Assembly (NCBI RefSeq): GCF_044466355.1 | Contig: NZ_JBITMQ010000021.1 | Location: 1 to 64,000, forward strand | Reading direction: 5' to 3' | DNA length: 64,000 nt | Origin: Actinophytocola sp044466355 | GTDB lineage: Bacteria; Actinomycetota; Actinomycetes; Mycobacteriales; Pseudonocardiaceae | Shown here: positions 41,264 to 52,157 of the stretch, piece after piece | Layout: every line of letters starts with the position of its first letter | Position numbering within the stretch: the first letter of the stretch is position 1 | Notes under the pieces: generated by a model | What the model was told of the DNA's origin: nothing | Databases searched by the model: none | What the model saw: only the letters and a program-made list of their open reading frames with translations | Position numbers and translations under genes: made by a program

Positions 41264-41508
41264 CCAGACAGGGCCGCGAGCGTGCGGACACCGGTCGCGG
41301 TCAGCACCGCCGGGGCGAGCGAACCAGTCGGCGCCGACAGCGCGGGCCTGACCAGCCCGTTACCGACGAGGTCGTTGGTGGCGGAGAAGTCGCACCACAA
41401 CCCGTCGACGCTCAGGTTCGGGACGCGAGCGACCACGATCTGCCCTCTGCCGTCGGCGATCGCCCGCAGCATCGCCCGGTGCCGTGCCGTGAAGTTGGTC
41501 GTGGTCAT
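41260..41508 (-). CDS. Small conserved-looking protein of unknown function
   Basis: An 82-aa protein (MTTTNFTARHRAMLRAIADG; IVVARVPNLSVDGLWCDFSA; LVRPALSAPTGSLAPAVLTA). The pattern, with a helix then a strand then TATGVRTLAAL at the end, resembles small winged-helix-like proteins, but I cannot name a family. ATG 41508 has GAGGTGA upstream. It is divergent from the hydrolase/PPDK operon, and a DosR-like box at 41645 lies between, so it is probably an uncharacterised regulon member. Confidence 0.55.
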   Translation of the reverse strand: MTTTNFTARHRAMLRAIADGRGQIVVARVPNLSVDGLWCDFSATNDLVGNGLVRPALSAPTGSLAPAVLTATGVRTLAALSG

Positions 41509-41644
41509 GGGGATCACCTCGCTCGCAGGTGTGTTCGTTGTCACAAGCCTCCCGGACGGGTGCCGGACCGGGCAGAGGCCAACATCGTCATTTCCACACC
41601 ACGCAAGGCCTTGGCGAAACGGCTGCGTTCGTATGCGGTGACGA

Positions 41645-41658
41645 GGGACTTTCGGCCC
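41645..41658. promoter_or_regulatory. DosR-like box, GGGACTTTCGGCCC
   Basis: Nine of ten half-site bases match. It lies between the divergent 82-aa gene (41508) and the hydrolase/PPDK operon (41745). Confidence 0.62.
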
Positions 41659-41744
41659 CGGTGACGTGGACCGTCCTACCGGTGTGCGATGGGGTGCCGG
41701 ATTGCTGCGATGGAGGCAGGAACGACGACGAAGAGGTGACTGCC

Positions 41745-42839
41745 ATGTCCGGCGCAGAAGAGCTTCGCGCGGCCAAGGAGTCGCGTGCCGACCTCGCCCA
41801 GCGGACCGGTCGGCCGGGTCACGGCGACACGGTGACCCGCATGGTCAACGCCGCGGTCTACCGGGCGACACACCAGCGGGTCCGCGACGAGGCCCCGGCG
41901 ACCCATCCGGCGACCACAGTGGAGCCGGCACCGATGACGCCGCTCGGGCCGAGCCTCAGCGAGGCGGTGCGGACCGCCGGAGCGCGGATCGCGGCGTTGA
42001 AGCAGAACGCACTGCGGACACCCGACGGTGTCATGCGCTACGTCGACATCGGTGCGGGCGCACCGGTTCTGCTGGTGCACGGGATCTTCGGCGGTGCCGA
42101 CGCCGCGTTGCGCCAGTTGGCCCCGCTCGTCCCCGACGGGTTCCGGATCGTCGCGCCGTCCCGCTTCGGCTACCTCGGATCGGCGCTGCCCGCCGGGGCG
42201 AGCCCGGCCCGCCAGGCCGACGCCTTCGCGGCGCTGCTCGACCGGCTGGGCATCGGGAAGACGGCGGTGGTCGCCACCTCCGCGGGCTCGACCTCCGCTC
42301 TGCAGCTCGCGATCCGCCACCCGGAACGGGTGTCCGCTCTCGCGCTGGTGTCGCCGAACGGGCCGGGCTGCCAGCACGACCAGCCGCCGATGCCGCGTGC
42401 CCTCGCGCGGGCACTGTGGGGCTCTGAACGGTTGATGTGGCTGCTCCGGCGCCGGTTCACCGCGCGGCTGCTGCACATGATGGGAGTGCCCGAGGACGTC
42501 CCGCTCAGCGATGCCGACCGGCGCCGTGTCGACGCCGAGCTGGACGGGGTCTTCCCGGTCACCGAACGCGTCGACGGCGTGTTGTTCGACGCGTTCGTGT
42601 CCAATCCGGACGTCAACCACGGCTACGAGTTCGCCCGTGTCACCGCGCCCACCCTCGTCGTGCACGCCCGTGACGACGCGCTGGCGCCCTTCTGGGCCGC
42701 TGTCGCGCTCGCGCAGTCGATCCCCGGCTCGCGGCTGCGCGTCATCGAGAAGGGTGGTCACCTGCTGCTGGGTGAGCACCCCGAGGTCGCCGCTGAGATC
42801 GGTGCGTTGCTGCGGTCCGTCGAGTCCACGAAGGACTGA
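41745..42839 (+). CDS. Alpha/beta hydrolase
   Basis: A 364-aa protein. The first 85 residues form a polar segment (KESRADLAQRTGRPGHGDTV). The hydrolase fold follows: VLLVHGIFGGADAALR (oxyanion HG), nucleophile Ser179 in ATSAGSTSALQ, VVHARDDALAPFW (Asp) and IEKGGHLLLGEHP (His). The triad is complete. The substrate is unknown; esters, lactones or lipid acyl groups are possible. ATG 41745 follows AAGAGGTGAC. It lies 14 bp upstream of the PPDK gene in the same operon, behind the box at 41645. Confidence 0.82.
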   Translation: MSGAEELRAAKESRADLAQRTGRPGHGDTVTRMVNAAVYRATHQRVRDEAPATHPATTVEPAPMTPLGPSLSEAVRTAGARIAALKQNALRTPDGVMRYVDIGAGAPVLLVHGIFGGADAALRQLAPLVPDGFRIVAPSRFGYLGSALPAGASPARQADAFAALLDRLGIGKTAVVATSAGSTSALQLAIRHPERVSALALVSPNGPGCQHDQPPMPRALARALWGSERLMWLLRRRFTARLLHMMGVPEDVPLSDADRRRVDAELDGVFPVTERVDGVLFDAFVSNPDVNHGYEFARVTAPTLVVHARDDALAPFWAAVALAQSIPGSRLRVIEKGGHLLLGEHPEVAAEIGALLRSVESTKD

Positions 42840-42853
42840 ACCAGGAGATGACG

Positions 42854-45535
<2,682 letters not shown>

Positions 45536-45550
45536 GAGGACGGGACAACG

Positions 45551-46423
45551 ATGGGCGAACAGATCGTGGTCGGCATCGACGGCTCGGCGTCCGCGGTGCA
45601 CGCGACCCGCTGGGCCGCGCGGGAGGCGGCACGCCGGAACGCGGTGCTGCGGCTGGTGCACATCCGGCATTGGCCGCTGCTGCTGCCCGCGGAGGACATG
45701 TACGCGGAGGAACTGACCGCGAAGGGACGCGAATGGCTCGCGACGGCCAGGGCGGCCGCACAGGCTGTGGCGCCGGACGTCTACGTCGTCACGGACCTCG
45801 GCAGCGGCCACCCCGCCCGGGAACTGGTCGAGGAGACCGAACACGCCGCGCTCGTCGTGGTCGGCTCACGCGGACTCGGCGGCTTCCGCAGCCTGCTCCT
45901 CGGCTCGGTCGCCAACGTGCTCGCCACGCACGCCCACTGCCCGGTGGTCGTGCTCCGCGCCCGCACTCCCGAGGCCCCGCCGCCGTCCGACGGGCCGGTC
46001 GTGGTCGGCGTGGACGGCGGGGGGACGGGCACCGAGGCGGTCGAGTTCGCGGCCGCAGCGGCCGCCGCGCGCGAGGTGCCCCTCGTGGTGGTGCACGCGT
46101 GGACCTACGAAGGACTGTTGACGGCCGGGCGCGTGCCCGCGGGCATCGACTGGGACGAGATCGCGGCCGCCCGCAGGCGATCGTTCGACGAGGAACTGGC
46201 GGCGCTGCGGGAACGGTTCACGGGCATCGAGGTGCGCGGCTCGCTCGTCCGTGGCCGTCCGGTGGACGGCATCCTCGAACAGGCGGAGCACGCCCAGCTC
46301 GTGGTCGTCGGAGCCCACGGGAGGCGCAGACTGGTTCCCGGTGCCGTCGGAGCCACGGCCCACGCCGTCCTCCACCACGCCACCTGCCCGGTCGCCGTCG
46401 TCGGCGAGAGGCGCAAGCCGTGA
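45551..46423 (+). CDS. Universal stress protein, two UspA domains
   Basis: A 290-aa tandem USP: IVVGIDGSASAVHATRWAAR and VVVGVDGGGTGTEAVEFAA start the halves. The first ATP loop is GSRGLGGFRSLLLGSVANVL. The second, GAHGRRRLVPGAVGATAHAV, departs from the usual G-2X-G-9X-GS pattern, so ATP binding by the C-terminal half may be weakened. It is the third gene of the hydrolase-PPDK operon and overlaps the dehydrogenase start (TGATG). Confidence 0.88.
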   Translation: MGEQIVVGIDGSASAVHATRWAAREAARRNAVLRLVHIRHWPLLLPAEDMYAEELTAKGREWLATARAAAQAVAPDVYVVTDLGSGHPARELVEETEHAALVVVGSRGLGGFRSLLLGSVANVLATHAHCPVVVLRARTPEAPPPSDGPVVVGVDGGGTGTEAVEFAAAAAAAREVPLVVVHAWTYEGLLTAGRVPAGIDWDEIAAARRRSFDEELAALRERFTGIEVRGSLVRGRPVDGILEQAEHAQLVVVGAHGRRRLVPGAVGATAHAVLHHATCPVAVVGERRKP

Positions 46424-47388
46424 TGCGTGCCTGGCGAACGGCTCCGCTCAGGCTGACGCACGAACCGGTGCCCGAACCTCGTGACGGGGAGCTGCTGCTG
46501 CGGGTGCACGCCTGCGGTGTGTGCCGGACGGATCTCCACGTGGTGGCTGGCGACCTGCCCGTGCACCGGCGGGACGTCGTGCCTGGGCACGAGGTCGTGG
46601 GGGAGGTCGTCGCCGGCACCGGCGACTTCCCGGTGGGCACGCTGGTCGGCGTCGCGTGGTTGCGCGGCACGTGCGGCGTCTGCCGCTACTGCACGCGTGG
46701 CGGGGAGAACCTCTGCCCAGCGTCGACCTACACGGGCTGGGATGCCGACGGCGGGTACGCGGACTATGTGACGGTGCCCGCCGAGTACGCCTATCACCTG
46801 CCCGCCGGCTACTCCGAGATCGAGCTGGCGCCTCTGCTGTGCGCGGGCATCATCGGCTACCGCGCGCTGTGCCGTGCGGACTTGCCGTCCGGCGGGCGGC
46901 TCGGCATTTATGGTTTCGGGGCGAGCGCCCACCTGGCCATGCAGATCGCGCTCGCGCAGGGTGCGGTCGTGCATGTGCTGACCCGCGACGCCGCTGCTCG
47001 TCGCCTGGCCATGGAGCTGGGGGCGTCGTCCGCCGGTGCCGCCGCCGCCCCGCCACCCGAACCGCTGGACTCCGCGATCCTGTTCGCGCCGGCGGGGGAG
47101 CTGGTACCTCCGGCGCTCGCCGCCCTGGATCGAGGCGGAACGCTCGCCGTGGCGGGCATCCACCTGACGGAGGTGCCGCCGCTCGACTACCAGCGCCACC
47201 TCTTCCGCGAACGTCAGCTGCGCAGCGTCACGGCCAACACACGTGCGGACGGACGAGCCTTCCTGTCGTTCGCGCAGCGGCACCACCTGACCGTCGCGAC
47301 CACGCCGTATCCGTTGAATCGGGCGGACGACGCCCTTGCCGACCTGGCACGCGACCGGATCCACGGGGCCGCGGTGCTCGTCCCGTGA
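46423..47388 (+). CDS. Zinc-dependent alcohol dehydrogenase (MDR family)
   Basis: A 321-aa medium-chain dehydrogenase. Catalytic zinc ligands are Cys in HACGVCRTDLHV and His-Glu in PGHEVVGEV. A structural zinc site of four Cys is GTCGVCRYCTRGGENLC. The Rossmann loop is IYGFGASAHLA. It would reduce aldehydes or oxidise alcohols with NAD(P). ATG 46423 overlaps the USP stop, making it the fourth gene of the PPDK operon. As a fermentative step it could recycle NADH under hypoxia, but the substrate is not shown by the sequence. Confidence 0.86.
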   Translation: MRAWRTAPLRLTHEPVPEPRDGELLLRVHACGVCRTDLHVVAGDLPVHRRDVVPGHEVVGEVVAGTGDFPVGTLVGVAWLRGTCGVCRYCTRGGENLCPASTYTGWDADGGYADYVTVPAEYAYHLPAGYSEIELAPLLCAGIIGYRALCRADLPSGGRLGIYGFGASAHLAMQIALAQGAVVHVLTRDAAARRLAMELGASSAGAAAAPPPEPLDSAILFAPAGELVPPALAALDRGGTLAVAGIHLTEVPPLDYQRHLFRERQLRSVTANTRADGRAFLSFAQRHHLTVATTPYPLNRADDALADLARDRIHGAAVLVP

Positions 47389-47404
47389 GCCGTGCGGTTC
47401 CGGG

Positions 47405-48409
47405 TCAGCGGTCGGGCTTGCTGCCAGGCAGGTAGAGGAAGGTGTCGTGCAGCGGCCGGCGGTGTGACCGGGGGAGCGGTGCCGCCGAGGTCGGGACCCA
47501 GCCGACCCGCAGTACGAGCTGCGGGTACGCGGTCCCGCGCAGCACCTCGTCGCGGATACGCACCCGGGTGTTCCTGACCTCCAGGGGCTGCGACAGCGGG
47601 CACGTGGCGAGGCCGAGGCTCGTCGCGGCCAGCAGTGCGGCGCTGGCGGCCTCGCCCGCACGCAGCCGGGCGACCACGTCGTCGTCCTGGGTGCCGAGCA
47701 CCAGCAGCTGCCCTTCGTCACCACCGGGTCCGGTGTCCGCGTCGACGAGGCCGCCGCCGGAGAACGCGCGCATCGGGGTGTCGCCGTGCACCCGTCCGGT
47801 GGCCGGTGTGCTCGCGGCGAGCACACCGTCGTCGGAGGCGGGGCCTCGGCCGCTCCACCTCGCCAGTTCCTCCTGGTAGGACGGATCCGTCTCCTGCCAC
47901 CACGAGGCCGCGGTGATCGCGGTCGTGATGACATGCCGTTGCCGGGAGTCGGTCACCGGCACGAGCAGGCCGCCCTCCTCGGCGGCGTAGCGGGTCATGA
48001 GGTCCAGGTGCCCGCTCGGCACCGGCCACGAGGTGAACCCCCGCCGGTCGGTGTGGCGGCGCGGGATCGCGCTCGCCAGCGCGAGGACCTCCTCGGCCGG
48101 TTCCCTCGGTGCCATCTCGAGCTTGGCGAGCGTGTCGAGGTCGCCGCCGGGCAGCCGGTGCACCGTCGTGTGCCAGCCGACGGCGGCGAGCGCGACCCGC
48201 AGGTGTTGCAGCGCCGCGCCACAGCTCACGAGCAGGTCGCGACCGTCGGGGTCGGTTGCCGGGACGTGCCGGGACCAGTCCGCCATGAGGTGCACGGTGT
48301 GGTCGCCGATCAGCCAGCGCCACGGCTGGGTGTTGTGCACCGACGGCGCCTGGTTCGCCAGCCGCAACGCCTCCCGTACCGTCCGGTCGTCCGGCCCGCC
48401 CGCGTTCAT
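47405..48409 (-). CDS. Acg-family nitroreductase-like flavoprotein
   Basis: A 334-aa paralog of the genes at 27376 and 51153: QAPSVHNTQPWRW, GRDLLVSCGAALQHLR, PRRHTDRRGF and YPQLVLRVGWVP. ATG 48409 follows GGAGACGAC and overlaps the SHOCT gene stop (ATGA). It is the last gene of the leftward DUF4342-WS/DGAT-SHOCT operon and is transcribed towards the alcohol dehydrogenase gene (16 bp between stops). Confidence 0.85.
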   Translation of the reverse strand: MNAGGPDDRTVREALRLANQAPSVHNTQPWRWLIGDHTVHLMADWSRHVPATDPDGRDLLVSCGAALQHLRVALAAVGWHTTVHRLPGGDLDTLAKLEMAPREPAEEVLALASAIPRRHTDRRGFTSWPVPSGHLDLMTRYAAEEGGLLVPVTDSRQRHVITTAITAASWWQETDPSYQEELARWSGRGPASDDGVLAASTPATGRVHGDTPMRAFSGGGLVDADTGPGGDEGQLLVLGTQDDDVVARLRAGEAASAALLAATSLGLATCPLSQPLEVRNTRVRIRDEVLRGTAYPQLVLRVGWVPTSAAPLPRSHRRPLHDTFLYLPGSKPDR

Positions 48410-48663
48410 CGCGTCGTCTCCCGCCGCAGCGCCGCACGGCGTGCCTTCAGCTCGTCCTCGTCGATCTCGCCGCGGGCGAACCGTTCGTCGAGGATCCGCT
48501 CGGCGGTCCGGTCCACGTCGCGGCCACTGACGGGGCCGGGCCTGCGCACCACGAGGTACGCGATCGTGCCGATGCCACCCAAGAAGAGAACCATCGTCAC
48601 GATCGTCATCACGGCGCCGAACCAACCCCAGCCCCAGGCGTGATCGTGGTCCCAGTACGGCAT
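48406..48663 (-). CDS. SHOCT-domain small membrane protein
   Basis: An 85-aa protein with one transmembrane helix (about residues 15-40, WFGAVMTIVTMVLFLGGIGTIAYLV) and a C-terminal SHOCT motif (ILDERFARGEIDEDELKARR). The N-terminus is His/Trp-rich (YWDHDHAWGWGW). SHOCT domains usually act in oligomerisation. Its 5' end overlaps the end of the wax ester synthase gene by 55 bp and its stop overlaps the nitroreductase start. Confidence 0.8.
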   Translation of the reverse strand: MPYWDHDHAWGWGWFGAVMTIVTMVLFLGGIGTIAYLVVRRPGPVSGRDVDRTAERILDERFARGEIDEDELKARRAALRRETTR

Positions 48664-50054
48664 CTCGATACCTCCTCAGTAGTCTCGTTCAACCGTCGAG
48701 CTCTCGTGTCCATTGTGGACGCGAGGTTGGCGACGGTGCGCTCGATGGCGTCGGTGAGCAGCCCTGCGTCGGACATCGTGGCGTAGTCGGCTGTCACGCC
48801 GAATACCGTGTCGTCGCAGTAGGTCATCGCGGCCACGCCGAGCCGCATGCGCACCGCGATCGGCACGTACGGCAGCAGTTCGAGCACCTTCCGGCCCAGC
48901 ACGTGCAGTGGTGCGCGCGGGCCCGGCACGTTGGTCGTGACCGTGACGATGGAACGCTGCGGCAACCGGGCGGCGAACCGGACCGCGAGGGAGACCGGTG
49001 CGAACGGTTCGCGTCCCGCGATGGCGGTGACGGCTCGCCCGGCTTCGGCCTCGCCGGTCGTCTTCTCCCGCGCCAGCCTGCGGTGCACCTCCGTCAACGC
49101 CTCGACCGGGTCCGCGATGTCCACCGGCAGGAACGGGAGCAGCAGCGAGACCCGGTTGTCGAGTTCGTCCAGCTCGCCGGACGTCCGGACCGACACCGGC
49201 ACGAGGGTGCGCACCATGCGTGGCTCCGGTTGTTCGCCACGGCTGACCAGCATCGCCCGCAGTCCGGCGCTGATCGCGGTCAGCACCACGTCGTTGACGG
49301 TCGCGCCGTACGCCTTGGCGATCCGTTTGACGGCGGGCAGGGGCACACGGGCGACGTGGTAGCGCCGTGCGGTGCCGATGGGACCGGACAACGACGACCG
49401 CGTCGCGGGGCGGATCGCCGCCGCGAGCTCTCCGACGCCGCTGATCACCCGCAGCGGTGCGGAGACGGTGCCCAGCAGCAGGCCGACCTGGCCGACGACC
49501 TTCCGCGTGAGATCGCCCAGCGCGTCGAGCGCGAGGCCGACGGTCCCCGGCACCGGATCCACGGCACTGGGGGCGGCCGGTGCCGGCGTGTCGGCGAAGA
49601 TCGCGTGGTAGAGCCTCGTGCCGGACACACCGTCGGCCATGCAGTGGTGGAGCTTGGTCAGCACCGCCCACCGGTCACCGGCGAGGCCTTCGATCACCCA
49701 GCACTCCCACAGCGGCCGGTCGCGGTCGAGCCGCTGCGCCATGATCCTGGCCACGAGCCGGTGCAGTGCCTCGTCGTCGCCCGGCGCCGGTACCGCGGTG
49801 CGGCGGAAGTGGTAGCCGACGTCGAAGTCCGGGTCGTCCGCCCACACCGGGGCACCGAGGTCGAACGGCACCCGCAGCACCCGCTGCCTGGCACGCCGGA
49901 TGGCGGCGAACCGGGGACCGACCGCCGCGACGTACTCGTCCTGACCGGGCGCCGGGCCGCCGAGGACGGCGACCGAGGCGATCGCGAGGGACGCGTGCCG
50001 GTCACCGTCCTCGAGGTCGAGGAACGCCGCATCGAGCGGTCCTAGCCGTTCCAC
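48609..50054 (-). CDS. Wax ester synthase / diacylglycerol acyltransferase (WS/DGAT)
   Basis: A 481-aa acyltransferase that makes triacylglycerol or wax esters from acyl-CoA. The active-site motif HHxxxDG is HHCMADG (about residue 135). Other family motifs are LGPLDAAFLDLE at the start, GATVNDVVLTAISAGLR, NRVSLLLPFLPVD and TNVPGPRAPLHVLG. GTG 50054 is chosen, with weak GAGTGAG upstream. The closest functional parallel is the DosR-regulated Tgs1 (Rv3130c), which sits next to nitroreductase and USP genes in mycobacteria, as here. It is the second gene after DUF4342. Confidence 0.9.
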   Translation of the reverse strand: MERLGPLDAAFLDLEDGDRHASLAIASVAVLGGPAPGQDEYVAAVGPRFAAIRRARQRVLRVPFDLGAPVWADDPDFDVGYHFRRTAVPAPGDDEALHRLVARIMAQRLDRDRPLWECWVIEGLAGDRWAVLTKLHHCMADGVSGTRLYHAIFADTPAPAAPSAVDPVPGTVGLALDALGDLTRKVVGQVGLLLGTVSAPLRVISGVGELAAAIRPATRSSLSGPIGTARRYHVARVPLPAVKRIAKAYGATVNDVVLTAISAGLRAMLVSRGEQPEPRMVRTLVPVSVRTSGELDELDNRVSLLLPFLPVDIADPVEALTEVHRRLAREKTTGEAEAGRAVTAIAGREPFAPVSLAVRFAARLPQRSIVTVTTNVPGPRAPLHVLGRKVLELLPYVPIAVRMRLGVAAMTYCDDTVFGVTADYATMSDAGLLTDAIERTVANLASTMDTRARRLNETTEEVSRCRTGTTITPGAGVGSAP

Positions 50055-50061
50055 AGTGGAC

Positions 50062-50358
50062 TCACTCAGGGGCGTCGGGGTCGTCGTCCGCGACCGGTTC
50101 CGGTTCCGCGCGGTGCTCGATCTCGATGTGCCATTCGCCCGCCAGCGCCGCGATCGCGCCGACCGCGGTGACGATCGGCGCGGCGACGGCCACGACCACA
50201 CCCGCGGTCACGGGGATCTCGATGACGGTGTGGCCCGTGTCGTTCTTGATGATGATCCGGCGGACGTTCCCCTCGTGCACCAGTTCCTTCACCTTGTCCA
50301 CGAGAGCCTGCCCGCGCAGGCGCATCCCTGTGCGCCGCGTCTCCTGCTCGATGGTCAT
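50062..50358 (-). CDS. DUF4342 protein
   Basis: A 98-aa protein with the family core LVDKVKELVHEGNVRRIIIK, a hydrophobic helix (IPVTAGVVVAVAAPIVTAVGAI is the span; key VAVAAPIV) and an acidic Pro-rich tail. DUF4342 proteins are uncharacterised, probably membrane-associated. ATG 50358 follows AAAGGAGC. It heads the WS/DGAT-SHOCT-nitroreductase operon behind the perfect DosR-like box at 50463. Confidence 0.8.
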   Translation of the reverse strand: MTIEQETRRTGMRLRGQALVDKVKELVHEGNVRRIIIKNDTGHTVIEIPVTAGVVVAVAAPIVTAVGAIAALAGEWHIEIEHRAEPEPVADDDPDAPE

Positions 50359-50462
50359 CGTGCTGCTCCTTTCACATGTCCACAAGGCGATCGTGTTCCT
50401 GGCCGGCCCACCGCACGAGGGGCGTTGGGTCCTGTCGTCGGCCGCGTTGGGCCCGCCAACCG

Positions 50463-50476
50463 GGGACCTCCGTCCC
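50463..50476. promoter_or_regulatory. DosR-like box, GGGACCTCCGTCCC (perfect halves)
   Basis: The site lies between the divergent DUF4342 operon (105 bp) and the Rv1733c-like operon (72 bp). It is a perfect inverted GGGAC/GTCCC pair, as at 19800 and 27252. Confidence 0.75.
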
Positions 50477-50548
50477 TGCCGGTGGCACCGCACCAGCCAG
50501 AACATGACAGGAGGAGTGACCCCGTCCGCCCGAGCACCGGGAGATGCC

Positions 50549-51142
50549 ATGAACAGGTCCGCGCGCCTGCTGCGGCTGCTGCTGCCGGGCACGAACCCGT
50601 TGGCCCGCGGTACCGACCGCATACAGGGCGCGCTCCTGATCGTCGTGCTCGTGCTGGCGACGGTGCTGGTGCCGGTCATGCTCACGTTCGGCTCGCTCAC
50701 CTACAGCGGTCTTGTCGACGCCGCCGACCGGCACGCCAGGGAGTGGGTCCGGACGACCGCGGTGGTCACCGAGGACGCGCCGGCCGCCGGGTACGTGTCG
50801 CGTGGTGAACCGGTCTTCGCGACCACACGCACCACCGCCGAGTGGCGGCTGCCCGACGGCTCCACCGGCACCGGGCGAGTGCCCGTCGAGCGAGGCACCC
50901 GTACCGGTGCGCGCGTCATGATCTGGTTGGACGCGCAGGGAAAGCCGGTCGGCTCGCCCGGCGAGCCCTCCGACGCGGTCGCCGCGGGGGTCATGGTGGC
51001 GGTGACCGGCTGGTTGGTCGCGGGCGGTCTGCTGACCCTCGCCTACTACGGCGCGATCCGGCTGCTCGACCGGAGCAGGGCCCGGTCGTGGGAGCGGGAG
51101 TGGACCCGTGTCGAACCGGAATGGCGCAACCAGCCGAGGTGA
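50549..51142 (+). CDS. Rv1733c-like two-helix membrane protein
   Basis: A 197-aa protein matching the Rv1733c type: a basic N-terminus with NPLARGTDRIQ, a first helix (LLIVVLVLATVLVPVMLTFG), and an extracytoplasmic domain of about 80 residues (VVTEDAPAAGYV; EWRLPDGSTGTGRVPVERGT). GARVMIWLDAQGKPV and a second helix (GVMVAVTGWLVAGGLLTLAY) follow. Rv1733c is a DosR-regulated antigen of unknown function. ATG 50549 follows CGGGAG. It starts an operon with a nitroreductase and a USP. Confidence 0.82.
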   Translation: MNRSARLLRLLLPGTNPLARGTDRIQGALLIVVLVLATVLVPVMLTFGSLTYSGLVDAADRHAREWVRTTAVVTEDAPAAGYVSRGEPVFATTRTTAEWRLPDGSTGTGRVPVERGTRTGARVMIWLDAQGKPVGSPGEPSDAVAAGVMVAVTGWLVAGGLLTLAYYGAIRLLDRSRARSWEREWTRVEPEWRNQPR

Positions 51143-51152
51143 AGGAGCGACC

Positions 51153-52157
51153 ATGAACAGCGCGGCACCCGACGGCATCACACCGACCTGGACACCCGGC
51201 GAGCGCGGGCTCCTGGGGCTGGTCGCGGAGCTGGCCCCTTCGGTGCACAACACGCTGCCGTGGCGGGTCGTCTGTGCTGACGACACCCGCACCCTGTCGC
51301 TCCTGGAACGCCGCGACCGGGCGCTGCCGCGCCACGACCCCCACGGCCGGGACCGCCTGATCTCCTGTGGTGCCGCTCTGACCAACCTGCGGCTCGCGCT
51401 GCGCGTGCTCGGCTGGGTCCCCGAGATCCGCCTCCTGCCCGATCCGGCCGCTCCCGATGTGGTCGCCAGGGTTGTGGCGCGCGACCGCGGCGACCCCGTC
51501 GACGAGGACGTCGCCCGCTACCTCGCCATGTCGTACCGCCGTAGCCACCGCGCCCCGTTCCTGGAGACACCCGTGGGTGACGCGACCGTGCGACACCTCG
51601 CCGCGCACGGCGTGGACGGTGTCGAGATCCGCAGGCTGGACGGCGAGCTCGACGCCGCGGTGCTCGCGAAACTGTTGTCCCACAGTGCTGCCGTGCTCCG
51701 CCTCGACAGCGCCTACCAGCGGGAGCTGAACGCGTGGACCGCGGACGACGAGCACCCGGTCGCCGGCGCGGGAGTCGCGGTGCTGCCCCGTCGGGACGCC
51801 GCGCTACCGTGGGCGGGCCTGGTCAGGAGGTCCACCGCCGTGCCCGACCGCGCGATCCTCGCCGACCGGCTCGCACGTGAGTGCCTGCTCCTGGTCGAGA
51901 CCGCGGACGACGGCCCGCTCGACCACGTACGTGCGGGCATGGCGATGGAGGAGATGTGGTTGGCCGCCATCGGTGCCGGGCTCGCCTGCGCGGTGCTCAC
52001 CCAGCCGCTCCAGGTGCCCGAGGTGCGGGCCGGTCTGGTGGAGGCGTTGTCCCTCAACGGGTTTCCTCAGGTGCTCTGCAGGCTCGGGTATCCGCCCGCC
52101 GTGTCCGGTGCGACATGGCCGACCAGTGGGAGAGAGGCGTCATGGCACGAGCGATGA
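51153..52157 (+). CDS. Acg-family nitroreductase-like flavoprotein
   Basis: A 334-aa paralog: APSVHNTLPWRV, RDRLISCGAALTNLRLALR, YRRSHRAPF, QRELNAWTADDEHPV and SLNGFPQVLCRLGYPP. It is closer to the 27376 protein (shared LPRHDP, QRELNAWT) than to the 47405 one. ATG 51153 follows GAAGGAGCG, 10 bp after the Rv1733c-like stop. Its 3' end overlaps the USP gene by 16 bp. Confidence 0.85.
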   Translation: MNSAAPDGITPTWTPGERGLLGLVAELAPSVHNTLPWRVVCADDTRTLSLLERRDRALPRHDPHGRDRLISCGAALTNLRLALRVLGWVPEIRLLPDPAAPDVVARVVARDRGDPVDEDVARYLAMSYRRSHRAPFLETPVGDATVRHLAAHGVDGVEIRRLDGELDAAVLAKLLSHSAAVLRLDSAYQRELNAWTADDEHPVAGAGVAVLPRRDAALPWAGLVRRSTAVPDRAILADRLARECLLLVETADDGPLDHVRAGMAMEEMWLAAIGAGLACAVLTQPLQVPEVRAGLVEALSLNGFPQVLCRLGYPPAVSGATWPTSGREASWHER

